64,000 bases of DNA from Halochromatium roseum (GTDB lineage Bacteria > Pseudomonadota > Gammaproteobacteria > Chromatiales > Chromatiaceae), in contig NZ_NHSH01000040.1 of assembly GCF_016653315.1 (NCBI RefSeq), positions 153,203 through 217,202 on the forward strand. Direction: 5' to 3'. The notes beneath the pieces are model-generated. The model was not told the origin of the DNA. It ran no database searches and saw only the letters and a program-made list of their open reading frames with translations. The position numbers were made by a program, and so were the translations under genes. Every line of letters begins with the position of its first letter. The stretch's first letter is position 1. This document shows positions 14,343 through 22,363 of this stretch, in pieces.

Positions 14343-16070
14343 ATGCTTCTGAAAAACCCGCGTTGGTTTGCGGCGCTGAGCTTTGGTTTCTGTGTAGCGA
14401 CATCGGCCGCTGCGAGCAACTACATAGTGACGCCCAACGCCGCTATTTCCGGGCATAATGTTCGGTCGATAAACGGATTGGCGGCTTGTAAGGCGGAATG
14501 TGATCGCGCTGATTGGTGCAAATCCTTTGATTACTATAAGAGAGAAGATAAGTGCGATCTCAGTGATAAGGCGGCGTCAGACGTTGGCGGGTTAAAGACG
14601 GATTACCCAAATAACCCGTACGATCACTACGCAAAGAACTTTAGTCAGTACGTCAAAATCCTTGATCCCGATGCGGGCACCGTGACTGAGTTGTTGCGTA
14701 GTCTTGAGTATGACCCGCGGCGCCTGCTTGCCGTTGTCGAACCGGGAGCCAGCGAAGTGTTGCCGGCTAAAACCGATGACGAAGAAGATGGTACGACGAT
14801 TGTCTGCAAGAACAAGAGGCATACAGCCGATGGGCTGGAATTCCAGGAGGTCAGCCTCTTTTCCACGCAAGCCGCAATCTTCCCTGGGTCTGTGATTTGG
14901 GCAGACGCCAACCTCGCGGATGGGAACCCGACCCCAATTGGGCTTCCGCTCGGGCAAACACGCCTTACATTATTGCTGGACACACCAACCGGTGCCTCGG
15001 AGACCGTCGAAGGGCTGAACGTACAATCGGCTCAGCTAGCGAAAGGCAGGCTGTTAGATGCCTTTTTCAAGGGCAAGAACTTTGGAAAGCCAGCGCGAGT
15101 AAAGAGTTTTTTCGACGAGGTTGAGTCGGCCGCGGAAATCAGCATGAAGGCCGGGTTTCGGGCAAAGTGGGGCAACAAGAACGGGTTCTTGAAGACGGAT
15201 ATTGGCGTTAACAAAAACTCATCGACGGTATTCGGCTCTTTTACGCAAGTATATTATTCCATCGCGGCTGATATCCCGGATTTGCGCAACGTCTTTTCCG
15301 CGGACGTGACACCAGAGCAACTCGCCAAATTGATCGCGAAAGAAGACGCGCCTCCCGCTTATATCAGCAGGGTCGACTATGGTCGCCAGGTTCTGGTCAA
15401 GATGGTAGTGGATGGAACTCATAGCGACTCCCATGTCAAGAGCGCGTTCGAGTACGTAAAGGACAAGTCCTCAAACGCAAGAGGTAAACTAAACGCTGAT
15501 CTCAAGACGGATCTAGACCACGCGCGATTTGAGGTCTTTGTGTTCGGCGGCCCATCAGCCAAGACGTTCGTCGTGACTGGCTTGGACAACGCAGTCGAGA
15601 AGCTTAAGGCCGCACTGAGTGCTGACATCGACTTGGACGAGCAAAGCGGAGCGCTCCCGATCGCTTATTCCGTGAAGTTCCTCGACAGCAATCAGGCAGC
15701 TAGAATTGGCCTGACGACGAGCTATATCGAGCACGAGTGCATAGAACATAAGAATGCACGGGCGTATCTGCGGAACGCTTCCGGGTATAGGGTATTTGCA
15801 TCAGTCTACTACAAGAAGAACGGTAAGAGGATCTATGTGTTCGGAGATGAAGATGATATGAAGCTTATACGGATGGCGACAACAAGAACTGTTGCTACGA
15901 CCGTACCCCCAGAGTTCTCCGACAAGGTGTTCTATTCCGCTGAGACCGGAGGCGGAGCACTCGCCGCTGAACTTGCGAAAGACGAGCCTCTTGCGCCGAA
16001 CACTTGTATAGCCTTCAAAGGTCTTAGGTTTGGTGAGTTTATCGAAAAAAGTGAAGGGAGGTGCAAGTGA
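14343..16070 (+). CDS. PAN/apple-domain cholesterol-dependent-cytolysin homologue
   Basis: A 575-aa protein with a signal peptide (~1-25). Residues ~27-100 form a PAN/apple-like module with cysteines at 49, 53, 59 and 71. Residues ~104-470 match the thiol-activated cytolysin fold: VTELLRSLEYDPRRLLAVV, IFPGSVIWADANLADGNPTPI, FTQVYYSIAADIP (TMH region), APPAYISRVDYGRQVLVKM and PIAYSVKFLDSNQAA..YIEHE, each with a direct counterpart in perfringolysin O. The C-terminal ~105 residues correspond in place to domain 4 but lack the Trp-rich undecapeptide and the Thr-Leu cholesterol pair. It may therefore bind another receptor, perhaps through the PAN module. Such proteins oligomerise into large membrane pores. 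The stop overlaps the start of the next gene by 4 bp. Confidence 0.82.
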   Translation: MLLKNPRWFAALSFGFCVATSAAASNYIVTPNAAISGHNVRSINGLAACKAECDRADWCKSFDYYKREDKCDLSDKAASDVGGLKTDYPNNPYDHYAKNFSQYVKILDPDAGTVTELLRSLEYDPRRLLAVVEPGASEVLPAKTDDEEDGTTIVCKNKRHTADGLEFQEVSLFSTQAAIFPGSVIWADANLADGNPTPIGLPLGQTRLTLLLDTPTGASETVEGLNVQSAQLAKGRLLDAFFKGKNFGKPARVKSFFDEVESAAEISMKAGFRAKWGNKNGFLKTDIGVNKNSSTVFGSFTQVYYSIAADIPDLRNVFSADVTPEQLAKLIAKEDAPPAYISRVDYGRQVLVKMVVDGTHSDSHVKSAFEYVKDKSSNARGKLNADLKTDLDHARFEVFVFGGPSAKTFVVTGLDNAVEKLKAALSADIDLDEQSGALPIAYSVKFLDSNQAARIGLTTSYIEHECIEHKNARAYLRNASGYRVFASVYYKKNGKRIYVFGDEDDMKLIRMATTRTVATTVPPEFSDKVFYSAETGGGALAAELAKDEPLAPNTCIAFKGLRFGEFIEKSEGRCK

Positions 16071-17119
16071 TATCGGCCTTCTATCACTCTATGGCGGTAA
16101 CAGTACGTTACCGCGCTGCATCGGTGAGGTCGCTTGCCCGACACACAGCCGGCCGGGCCTGCGTTGCGTTCGCGCTCGGCTTTGGAGCGCTTGCGTGCGT
16201 GCCGGCTCTTGCCGATGGCGACGTATTGAAGTTTGAGTCGCCAGTCCAAAACGGCGTTGTTCTGACCGCCCGAAGCCTGCTCCTGAACCAACGGGTTTCT
16301 ATCACCCGGTTGGAGAATGTGTTGTACGCAACGCAGCCTTGGAATTATGGCTCGTTATCGGATGCGTTAGCGTTGACACCGGCTGATCTGCAAGCCATGG
16401 ACGGCAAGCGCGTACTGGATGTTGGCGGCGGTGCCTCGATTCTGGGCGACGAGCTTGTAACGGTTTTCGGTGCCGAACGGGTGGACGTGGTCGATCTTAA
16501 TCAGGACGAATACAACCGGCGGATGTCAGCCGCCTGGGCTCAGGATGCGAGTCTCACCAACCGCAACGCAGTCGGCGTGATCTACCAGCAGAATATGGAG
16601 CGTCTGGGCTACATTCTCCGCGACGTGGTCAATGACGATGGCTGGATCGACGTTCACCGCCGCCTCGAGGAACGGGCTGCGGCAACGGCAGAGTCTTACT
16701 TCACCAGCCCAAAGATCGTGCGCAGAACCGGCGATGCCACTGACCTGCCGTCGGATCTCGGAACGAGTGTTTATGATCTGGTGGTCAGTTCGTGGGTACT
16801 GATGTATCTGGACGAAGAACAACGCAAGAATGCCATTGAGGAGGCAATTCGGGTCGCGAGGCCGGGAGCGCAGATTCGGCTGCGTGGTGGCGTGGAGACC
16901 GCGGACGGCGGCGTTGCGACTGGCTGGCCCCCTCAGCCGGACGGCACCGTGGACGCGGTCAATGCCGCCCGGTTTCGAGCCTGGTATGGTGACTTTCGCG
17001 AAATTCACGGTCACCAGGAGGTATTTGAGTTTATGGACTTGGGGGGCAGCGGCAAAGGCAAATCGGTGCGGATCAATCCGGCCTCCAGCGGTAACCTACT
17101 TGTCCTCGACGTCATTTAG
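16067..17119 (+). CDS. Exported class I SAM-dependent methyltransferase-like protein
   Basis: The 350-aa product has a long basic N-region, a hydrophobic core (~32-48, ACVAFALGFGALACVP) and an ALA-D cleavage site, i.e. a Sec signal peptide. The mature protein shows a Rossmann methyltransferase core: motif I VLDVGGGASILGDEL, motif II DVVDLNQDE, post-I GDATDLPSDL, and YDLVVSSWVLMYLDEEQR then VARPGAQIRLRGG. The start GTG at 16067 follows GGGAGG by five bases and overlaps the cytolysin stop as GTGA, indicating translational coupling. SAM is not expected outside the cytoplasm, so an exported methyltransferase needs an SAM source such as a host cytosol. Alternatively the internal ATG at 16091 or loss of activity applies. 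Substrate unknown. Confidence 0.72.
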   Translation: MISAFYHSMAVTVRYRAASVRSLARHTAGRACVAFALGFGALACVPALADGDVLKFESPVQNGVVLTARSLLLNQRVSITRLENVLYATQPWNYGSLSDALALTPADLQAMDGKRVLDVGGGASILGDELVTVFGAERVDVVDLNQDEYNRRMSAAWAQDASLTNRNAVGVIYQQNMERLGYILRDVVNDDGWIDVHRRLEERAAATAESYFTSPKIVRRTGDATDLPSDLGTSVYDLVVSSWVLMYLDEEQRKNAIEEAIRVARPGAQIRLRGGVETADGGVATGWPPQPDGTVDAVNAARFRAWYGDFREIHGHQEVFEFMDLGGSGKGKSVRINPASSGNLLVLDVI

Positions 17120-17261
17120 CTAGGAAAGCCTGTTGCTTTGGTGGATCTTGTTCAACAGCGCTGTTCCACGTGCGCTGAGGGTCGCCTTCATGACAGTCAT
17201 GTCTCGCCGACATTGCTCATTCTGACGTCGGATCCTGTCATTGGCTGGGCGATTTTTCAGT

Positions 17262-17601
17262 ATGGCTCTGGTCGCCTGCTTGGTTGCGGCCCTTCCCGAG
17301 TTCGGCGAAACCTCGCTGCAGGCCCCGGTGCAACAGACTGTCCAACAGATCAAGGATGGTGAAGAACGAATTGGTGAGGGTTCGCCCGAAGCGGCTGTGT
17401 CGGGTCTCCGAAGCCAATCGTTCTGCAGCCTCATTTGGCACGCGGTGGCGATTCGGTGGAAACCTCGGATGAGGGACGGCGCTGGACGCTGGAACTCTAA
17501 TGAGATCGTATCGTGTTGTTGCGCTGCGTGGACTGTGGCTACGATATCGGGGCGGTGCTCGAGTCCGACCCGGAAAGTCCAGGTAGGGAAGTGCTCGCCT
17601 T
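17262..17601 (+). pseudogene. Decayed paralogue of the downstream MliC-domain gene
   Basis: Fragments in different frames match the gene at 17751-19253. An open start MALVACLVAALPEFGETSLQ resembles its signal region and is followed by QAPVQQTVQQ, like QSLEQTV. Around 17476-17505 one frame reads DEGRRWTLEL followed by stops, matching DDGRRWSLEL. After a shift, 17512-17570 reads IVLLRCVDCGYDIGAVLES, matching IVLLDCMDCGDDIGAVIEC. The MliC-like middle is missing or scrambled. This is a duplicated copy with deletion, frameshifts and in-frame stops, so no product is expected. Confidence 0.7.
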
Positions 17602-17750
17602 GACCGGCAGAATCCGACCCAACTCGCCCCGCTTGTGGACAATTTCCCGGCTCGGGACGCTGGGACTTAGGTCGATATTTCCTCGAAAGCAGCGTTGACA
17701 GCCGCCAAACGACCGATCGAAACCTGGGCGACCTGGGGAGCAGGGGCTTT

Positions 17751-19253
17751 GTGATTCCTATACTCATGCGTGAACCGATGCCACTCACCCGTCTTCCGAC
17801 GATATCGGTGCTTTCCGGCACCGCGCGCCGCTGTCTTTGTCGCGGGAGTTCGCCACCGCTACGGTTCGTCGGGTCGCGGCTGGTAATCGCTGTGTTCGCT
17901 GGTGTCGCAGCGATCGCGAGCGCGACTTCGCCCGCAGGTACCGATTCACTCGTAGGTCAGGGAGCGGGTGCGACTCTCCAGTTGGACCAGGATGGTGGGC
18001 CGGCACTGACGACAGCGGTGCATCCAGATCGTGGAGCGCCGACAGCACTACCACAGTCACTGGAGCAAACTGTCTACGACTGTGACAGCGGTGCCACGCT
18101 CCTCGCTGGCTACGACGGCGAAGCCGATCTGATGTGGGTTCGTTATCAGGATGAGGTGCAGTCGCTGGCATCGGTCATTTCGGCGAGTGGGGCCAAGTTC
18201 GGTGGGCATGACGTCCCTTGGGGGTTTTGGAGCAAAGGGGACGAGGGCTTCGTGTTTGCCTACGAGCCTGACGGGAGCGAAGGGGACATCCGCGATCAAT
18301 GCTGGGTCAGTGAGGCCAGCACGGAAGGGGCAGAGGGATTGGACGATGGGCGCCGCTGGAGCCTGGAGCTTCAAAGCGATTACATCGTGTTGCTCGACTG
18401 CATGGATTGTGGCGACGACATCGGTGCAGTCATCGAGTGCCGCGAGCGTGGCGAGCCGGCGCGTCTGAGTATCTTCTGGGCCGCGGTCGATACCGAGGAA
18501 CCGCTAACCGCATCGCTGACGCTCGAGGTGGCAGGTGAGATCTTCGAGCGGCCGGCTGAGACATCCTATGCCGGGCAGATCGGTCGATTTCCACAGATTC
18601 GCGTCGGCCCGGAAGACCCGCTGCTCTCTGCACTCAGAGCTGATGACGAGATGAAGGTGACCTTTGCGGGCATCGAGACTCGGATTGGGCTCAGGGGATT
18701 CGCTGCGGCGTTGCAGGCGTTCGATGACGCTTGCCCGTGGCGTCCCGAGGACGCGTTACAACCTGACGAGGGTGCGGACGGCGCTGCAGCGAATGCGGAG
18801 GAGCACCCGCCATCGCCCGAGCCGAGCTGGTTGCTGAGCGGTGCCGACGATGCGGACGGCGCTATCAGCACGGCAAGCTTGAGCTATGGTATTGCCGAGA
18901 CGGATGCTGTGGCCTTTCTCGCTTCTTGTGCTGGGCCGGATCGGAAGGGTTCGGTTGATCTTGTGGCAGTGGTGGACGTTGGCGATAGGATCGAGCACGA
19001 GGCTGTCGATCTGGTGGTGACAGCGGACGGATTAGAACTTCGACTGGCGGGTGAAGTTTCGACCGGGCAGACGACATACCCCGGGGTGAGGGCGCAAGTC
19101 GGGCACCGTCATCCGCTTTGGGCGGTGTTGCAAATGGATGGACCCGTCTCCCTTCGAGCAGCTGATGGACCAGCCGTAACAGTGTCATCTGCAGGCCTGA
19201 GCGGGTACGGACACATCGAGAAGTTTCTGGATATCTGCGCCAATGAGCGCTAG
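17751..19253 (+). CDS. Exported protein with MliC-type lysozyme inhibitor domain
   Basis: A 500-aa protein with a long N-region and hydrophobic signal/anchor (~42-60). Residues ~108-187 form an MliC-like domain: YDCDSGATLLAGYDGEADLMWV, ISASGAKFG and WSKGDEGFVF correspond to the MliC C-x-G, SASGARY and FWSKGDEA motifs, which insert into the active site of C-type lysozymes. Residues ~205-335 and ~370-495 look like two copies of a further domain, each with an early Cys region, a P-x-(I/V)R-x-x-VG-x-x(D/H)PL block and a final F-x-D-x-C. The start GTG at 17751 has AGGGG upstream; ATGs at 17766 and 17778 are alternatives. A role protecting peptidoglycan from host or prey lysozyme fits the island. 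Confidence 0.68.
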   Translation: MIPILMREPMPLTRLPTISVLSGTARRCLCRGSSPPLRFVGSRLVIAVFAGVAAIASATSPAGTDSLVGQGAGATLQLDQDGGPALTTAVHPDRGAPTALPQSLEQTVYDCDSGATLLAGYDGEADLMWVRYQDEVQSLASVISASGAKFGGHDVPWGFWSKGDEGFVFAYEPDGSEGDIRDQCWVSEASTEGAEGLDDGRRWSLELQSDYIVLLDCMDCGDDIGAVIECRERGEPARLSIFWAAVDTEEPLTASLTLEVAGEIFERPAETSYAGQIGRFPQIRVGPEDPLLSALRADDEMKVTFAGIETRIGLRGFAAALQAFDDACPWRPEDALQPDEGADGAAANAEEHPPSPEPSWLLSGADDADGAISTASLSYGIAETDAVAFLASCAGPDRKGSVDLVAVVDVGDRIEHEAVDLVVTADGLELRLAGEVSTGQTTYPGVRAQVGHRHPLWAVLQMDGPVSLRAADGPAVTVSSAGLSGYGHIEKFLDICANER

Positions 19254-19386
19254 CCGCGATGCTCTTCCTCGGACCTTACGCGGGGTTTGCTAGGAATGCC
19301 GTGCAGGGGCATCAGTCATTTCCCGCATGCTACAGTCGGAAGCGTTCGAGGTGCTTTTGCGAGATGCCTGTTCGTTTCGATAAACC

Positions 19387-19653
19387 GTGAATGTGCGGCG
19401 AAGTCAAATCGTTCTCTTTGGCGTTCTTGGCGGCATCGTCGCGTTCCTGATTGGCCTTGCGTTCGTTCCTGAGATCGGCGCAACCTACACGCAGTGTCGC
19501 CCACGGCCTTATCAGGCCGACTGCGAATCGCGCGTTCAGAGCTTGTTGACTTGGGCGACGCAATGGGTGGGGACAATGACGGTTGGTACGTTCTTCTCGG
19601 CCTTTGCGTTATGGATAGGCCTAGGCAAAGTGCTGGATCGTCTTTCCAAATAG
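19387..19653 (+). CDS. Small membrane protein, unknown
   Basis: An 88-aa ORF starting with GTG, with two clear transmembrane segments (~8-28, IVLFGVLGGIVAFLIGLAFVP; ~58-80, WVGTMTVGTFFSAFALWIGLG) and a short cysteine-containing loop between them (CRPRPYQADC). No strong ribosome binding site is visible and no family is recognised. Its position after the MliC-domain gene on the same strand suggests it belongs to the accessory island. Confidence 0.45.
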   Translation: MNVRRSQIVLFGVLGGIVAFLIGLAFVPEIGATYTQCRPRPYQADCESRVQSLLTWATQWVGTMTVGTFFSAFALWIGLGKVLDRLSK

Positions 19654-19871
19654 CAAATTGGATGCGACGCCGGTTTTTCCGATCTTTGTGGAAGTATTGT
19701 CGTGCGTCGCTGAATTGAAGGGCAGAAAATTGCGTGCGTCATCCCTGGCGTGCCCTCAAACCGCCAATTGGTCACTCGCCGTCCTCGGTTCGTTCTAGGC
19801 TTTCCCCACTCGAGTTGTGGCGTCCTCAGGTCCGCCACTGCTTGCTCGTTTGCGTGCCCGGGCCAGATACA

Positions 19872-21086
19872 TCATTGTTCGTCCGCTGTTTGTTGTCTGA
19901 GCGTAGAGGCGAGGACAAGGAGTGTCGCGCCGCCCAAAATCCAGAGCGGTAATGGCGCCCATTGCAGGGTGGCTGCCATCGTCGAGTCGGTCTTGGCACC
20001 GTCGATCACAAGCAGCACGCGGAGCAGGGCTCCGACCGAGAGGACGGTGAACCAGCTGCCGAGGACGAGTCCCTCCCGGCCGTTGGTCCCAAGACCGAGC
20101 GCGACGGTGATGCCGGCAGTGAAAATGGCGCCCCAAGCGCCCCCGGCCAGTAGTTGAGACGCCAGTAGCAGCGCCAGGTTGGGCGCTTTATAGCAGCCGA
20201 GTAGTGCGAGAGCGCCGATCAGTGCTGCAGTCGCCATCACGGTGGTGGGGCCGAACCGGCTTGCAGCCGCGGGAACGGCGAGCGCAAAGAGCTTGAAGCC
20301 GATCCAGAACACTGGAAGCACCCACAGCAGGTCGGTTGGCTCGACGAACTGGAGGTACTGCGCCTTGCTGTTGATGAACGAGTGGAATTGAAAGCCTAGC
20401 GCGAGGAACAGGGAGCCAATGAGGAGTAGAGCAAGGGGGACGGGTCCTGCAGGTTTTTTGTTTGCCTCGTCTCGCGCCTGTGGCGGCAAGCCGGAAACGA
20501 TGCGTTGAATGCGGGCGAGGCCGAGTGTGGCTGCGGCCAGTGCGACGCTGGACACCACGAACGGCAGATAGGGCGAGCTGCCCTTCAACCAGAGCCCTAA
20601 GTAGGGCGAGACCGCCCCACCGAGGGCGAGCCCGAGCAGCGACAATGCGGCCAGTCGAGGGGCCTGCGGTCGCGCGGCGTGCTTCATCAGAAGGACGATA
20701 GGCGGGGCCCGCAACACCGATGAGGTGGCAATCCAGATGACCAGCAAGGCGGTGAATACGACCACCGCTGTCTCGTCGGGGAGGTCTGTTGCAAAGGGCA
20801 TCAGCGCGAGCGCAGCGCAGGAGATCAAGGTTACGGCGATGATCGCGGGCCCAAGGCGGCCGAGGAAGCGCTCAACCCGATCCGATGCATAGCCCATCAG
20901 GACGTCAGTGATGGCGAAGATGGCCTGGTCGAGCAGGATGAACCAGATGACGTATTCCTTGCCCAGGCCAATCCGCTCCAAGAGGTCGCCGAGGAAGATG
21001 ACGTAGATGACCCAGGTGGTCACGAAGAAGAACTGGATCACCGAGAGCTGCAGAGCAGCGATGCGAAGCTGTGATTGAGCGGTCAT
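19872..21086 (-). CDS. Major facilitator superfamily transporter
   Basis: About 404 aa with 12 predicted transmembrane helices. The cytoplasmic loop 2-3 motif appears as MGYASDRVERFLGRLGP, matching the MFS motif A pattern G-x-x-x-DR-x-G-RR. The central cytoplasmic loop is charged (QARDEANKKPAG). Helices 7-12 include LALLLIGSLFLALGFQF, WIGFKLFALAVPAAA and WGAIFTAGITVALGLG. An in-frame GTG at 21194 would add 36 polar residues; the ATG at 21086 places the start directly before helix 1 and is preferred. The substrate cannot be told from sequence. The gene is convergent with the island genes and adjacent to the mrfA fragment. Confidence 0.82.
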   Translation of the reverse strand: MTAQSQLRIAALQLSVIQFFFVTTWVIYVIFLGDLLERIGLGKEYVIWFILLDQAIFAITDVLMGYASDRVERFLGRLGPAIIAVTLISCAALALMPFATDLPDETAVVVFTALLVIWIATSSVLRAPPIVLLMKHAARPQAPRLAALSLLGLALGGAVSPYLGLWLKGSSPYLPFVVSSVALAAATLGLARIQRIVSGLPPQARDEANKKPAGPVPLALLLIGSLFLALGFQFHSFINSKAQYLQFVEPTDLLWVLPVFWIGFKLFALAVPAAASRFGPTTVMATAALIGALALLGCYKAPNLALLLASQLLAGGAWGAIFTAGITVALGLGTNGREGLVLGSWFTVLSVGALLRVLLVIDGAKTDSTMAATLQWAPLPLWILGGATLLVLASTLRQQTADEQ

Positions 21087-21213
21087 TATCTCGCTGACGT
21101 CGCGCGTGGGCGTTGAAGATGATGTGGGCTGCAGATCCTGCCGTAAGACGGTCAGTACAGCGTTTATAGCATCGCCCGCTGCGTACTGGCTCACTGAGAT
21201 GGACGAGATGTCG

Positions 21214-21687
21214 TCACGCGAGACCTCCTAGTCCTTGGGTGGCTTTCATTATCGCTGCGTTGCAGCCGGGACCATCGAACTGATCGCCATCCTGAAACGG
21301 CAGCTCGAAGGCGGCGCAGCGCACATGGTCCATCAGGATCAACAGCTGATTGGGATGGATGCGCGCATGCTCCGGCGAGGCGCCGAGGAAGAACTCCGGA
21401 TGCTGCACCATGTACTGATCGAGCGGATCGCTGGTCGCGACCAGCACGCCGAGGCAAGGGCGGTTGCGTCGGCTGGCCCGCCCGAAGCGCTGCCCTCGCG
21501 CCGCCAAGGCCTCGCGCAGCGCTGGATGCATGGATTCCGGGATCGGCGCCTGGCGTGCCGCGGTCGCTGGCATGCGCAGCTCGCCGGTGATGCGGGTGCT
21601 GTACTTGCGTTGCAGGCGTGCCAGCAGGCGGTTGACGCGGTCATCGTCCGCGCCTTCATGGGGCCCGTTCATCTCGTCAATGCTCAT
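21214..21687 (-). pseudogene. Internally deleted duplicate of mrfA
   Basis: The open frame of 157 codons joins the first ~55 residues of the conserved MrfA N-terminus (RVNRLLARLQRKYSTRI, ALREALAARG) directly to the motif VI region (GRASRRNRPCLGV, LDQYMVQHPEFFLG). About 370 residues, including the Walker A and DELH motifs, are absent, and the copy ends after FQDGDQFDGPGC in unrelated sequence. Nucleotide identity with 8010-8200 and 9330-9470 is high by eye, well above 90% in places, so the duplication is fairly recent. It cannot be an active helicase. It lies on the same strand as mrfA and marks the far end of the accessory island. Confidence 0.88.
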
Positions 21688-21839
21688 GCACCCTCGGCTG
21701 AGTCACGCGGTCTTGGCTGTTTGGCGCTGTTGTTCGTGGCGAGGGATCTTGCCCGGCTGCGCAACACTGTCTTTCCACTGCGCGATCAGTTAGCGACAGC
21801 CGAGTTCCGGGCTCCGTCCATCGTGGATCGCTGCCACGG

Positions 21840-22349
21840 TCAAGGCGTCGGCGCTGCGGACGTCAGATCCAAGCGCTGCGCGACTAAGTCCAGGATGGCT
21901 TTGAGCCTGTCTGAGGCCTCAAAAGCCATATTCAACATACCGGCGTTGCGTTCCGGCTCATCTGGGTACTCGTGCGCGAACTGGTTGCGAATGGCGCGCA
22001 GCCGTGGCCAGTCCTCGGCCTGCTCCAGATAACCTAGTTGCTCCAGGCGGTTTAGCTTATCCAGCATGGGCCGGTGCTCGTAAGGCTCTTGCAAATAGCT
22101 CAGTACGGCCGGCAGCAGGCGGCTGCCAATGGCATCCTGCAGCTTGCCGAAACGCAGCACGAATTGATCCAGATCTTGCACGGTCTCCGCATCCAGTGTT
22201 TCCAGGCTTTCGCCCGTCAACGGTCGCCAAGGCGCGAGGGCGGTCAGCGCGTAAGTCATATAACGACGATGCTGTTGGCACTCGCGCCAGGCCTGCTGCA
22301 GGCGCAAACTGGGGATATCGTCGGTCATAAGGGGATGCCGGCCGGTCAT
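21840..22349 (-). CDS. HEPN-domain toxin of MNT/HEPN toxin-antitoxin pair
   Basis: A 169-aa protein of the HepT-like/HEPN superfamily. The characteristic R-x4-6-H ribonuclease motif is seen as RNQFAHEYPDEPE near residue 122. The dimer helices include DQFVLRFGKLQDAIGSRLLP, typical for the family. HEPN toxins of this class act as ribonucleases and are held inactive, often by AMPylation, by the minimal nucleotidyltransferase encoded just upstream. The start at 22349 overlaps the antitoxin stop as ATGA. A second ATG at 22328 gives the more usual MTDDIPSL start; both exist because a 21-bp segment is tandemly duplicated across this junction. The motif appears intact. Confidence 0.85.
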   Translation of the reverse strand: MTGRHPLMTDDIPSLRLQQAWRECQQHRRYMTYALTALAPWRPLTGESLETLDAETVQDLDQFVLRFGKLQDAIGSRLLPAVLSYLQEPYEHRPMLDKLNRLEQLGYLEQAEDWPRLRAIRNQFAHEYPDEPERNAGMLNMAFEASDRLKAILDLVAQRLDLTSAAPTP

Positions 22350-22363
22350 AAAGGGATGCCCGT
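22324..22363. repeat. 21-bp tandem duplication at the MNT/HEPN gene junction
   Basis: The segment GGTCATAAGGGGATGCC (22324-22340) recurs 21 bp further on with one change as GGTCATAAAGGGATGCC (22345-22361 approximately). Each copy holds a CAT, so on the coding strand there are two ATGACC starts for the HEPN gene. The duplication also includes the antitoxin's last codons GIPL. It adds seven residues in frame to the HEPN N-terminus. Confidence 0.8.

Noticed and set aside
9822..21687. Integrative element with integrase and attachment sites
   Set aside because: No integrase, transposase or tRNA end is visible; the only boundary evidence is the duplicated mrfA segment.
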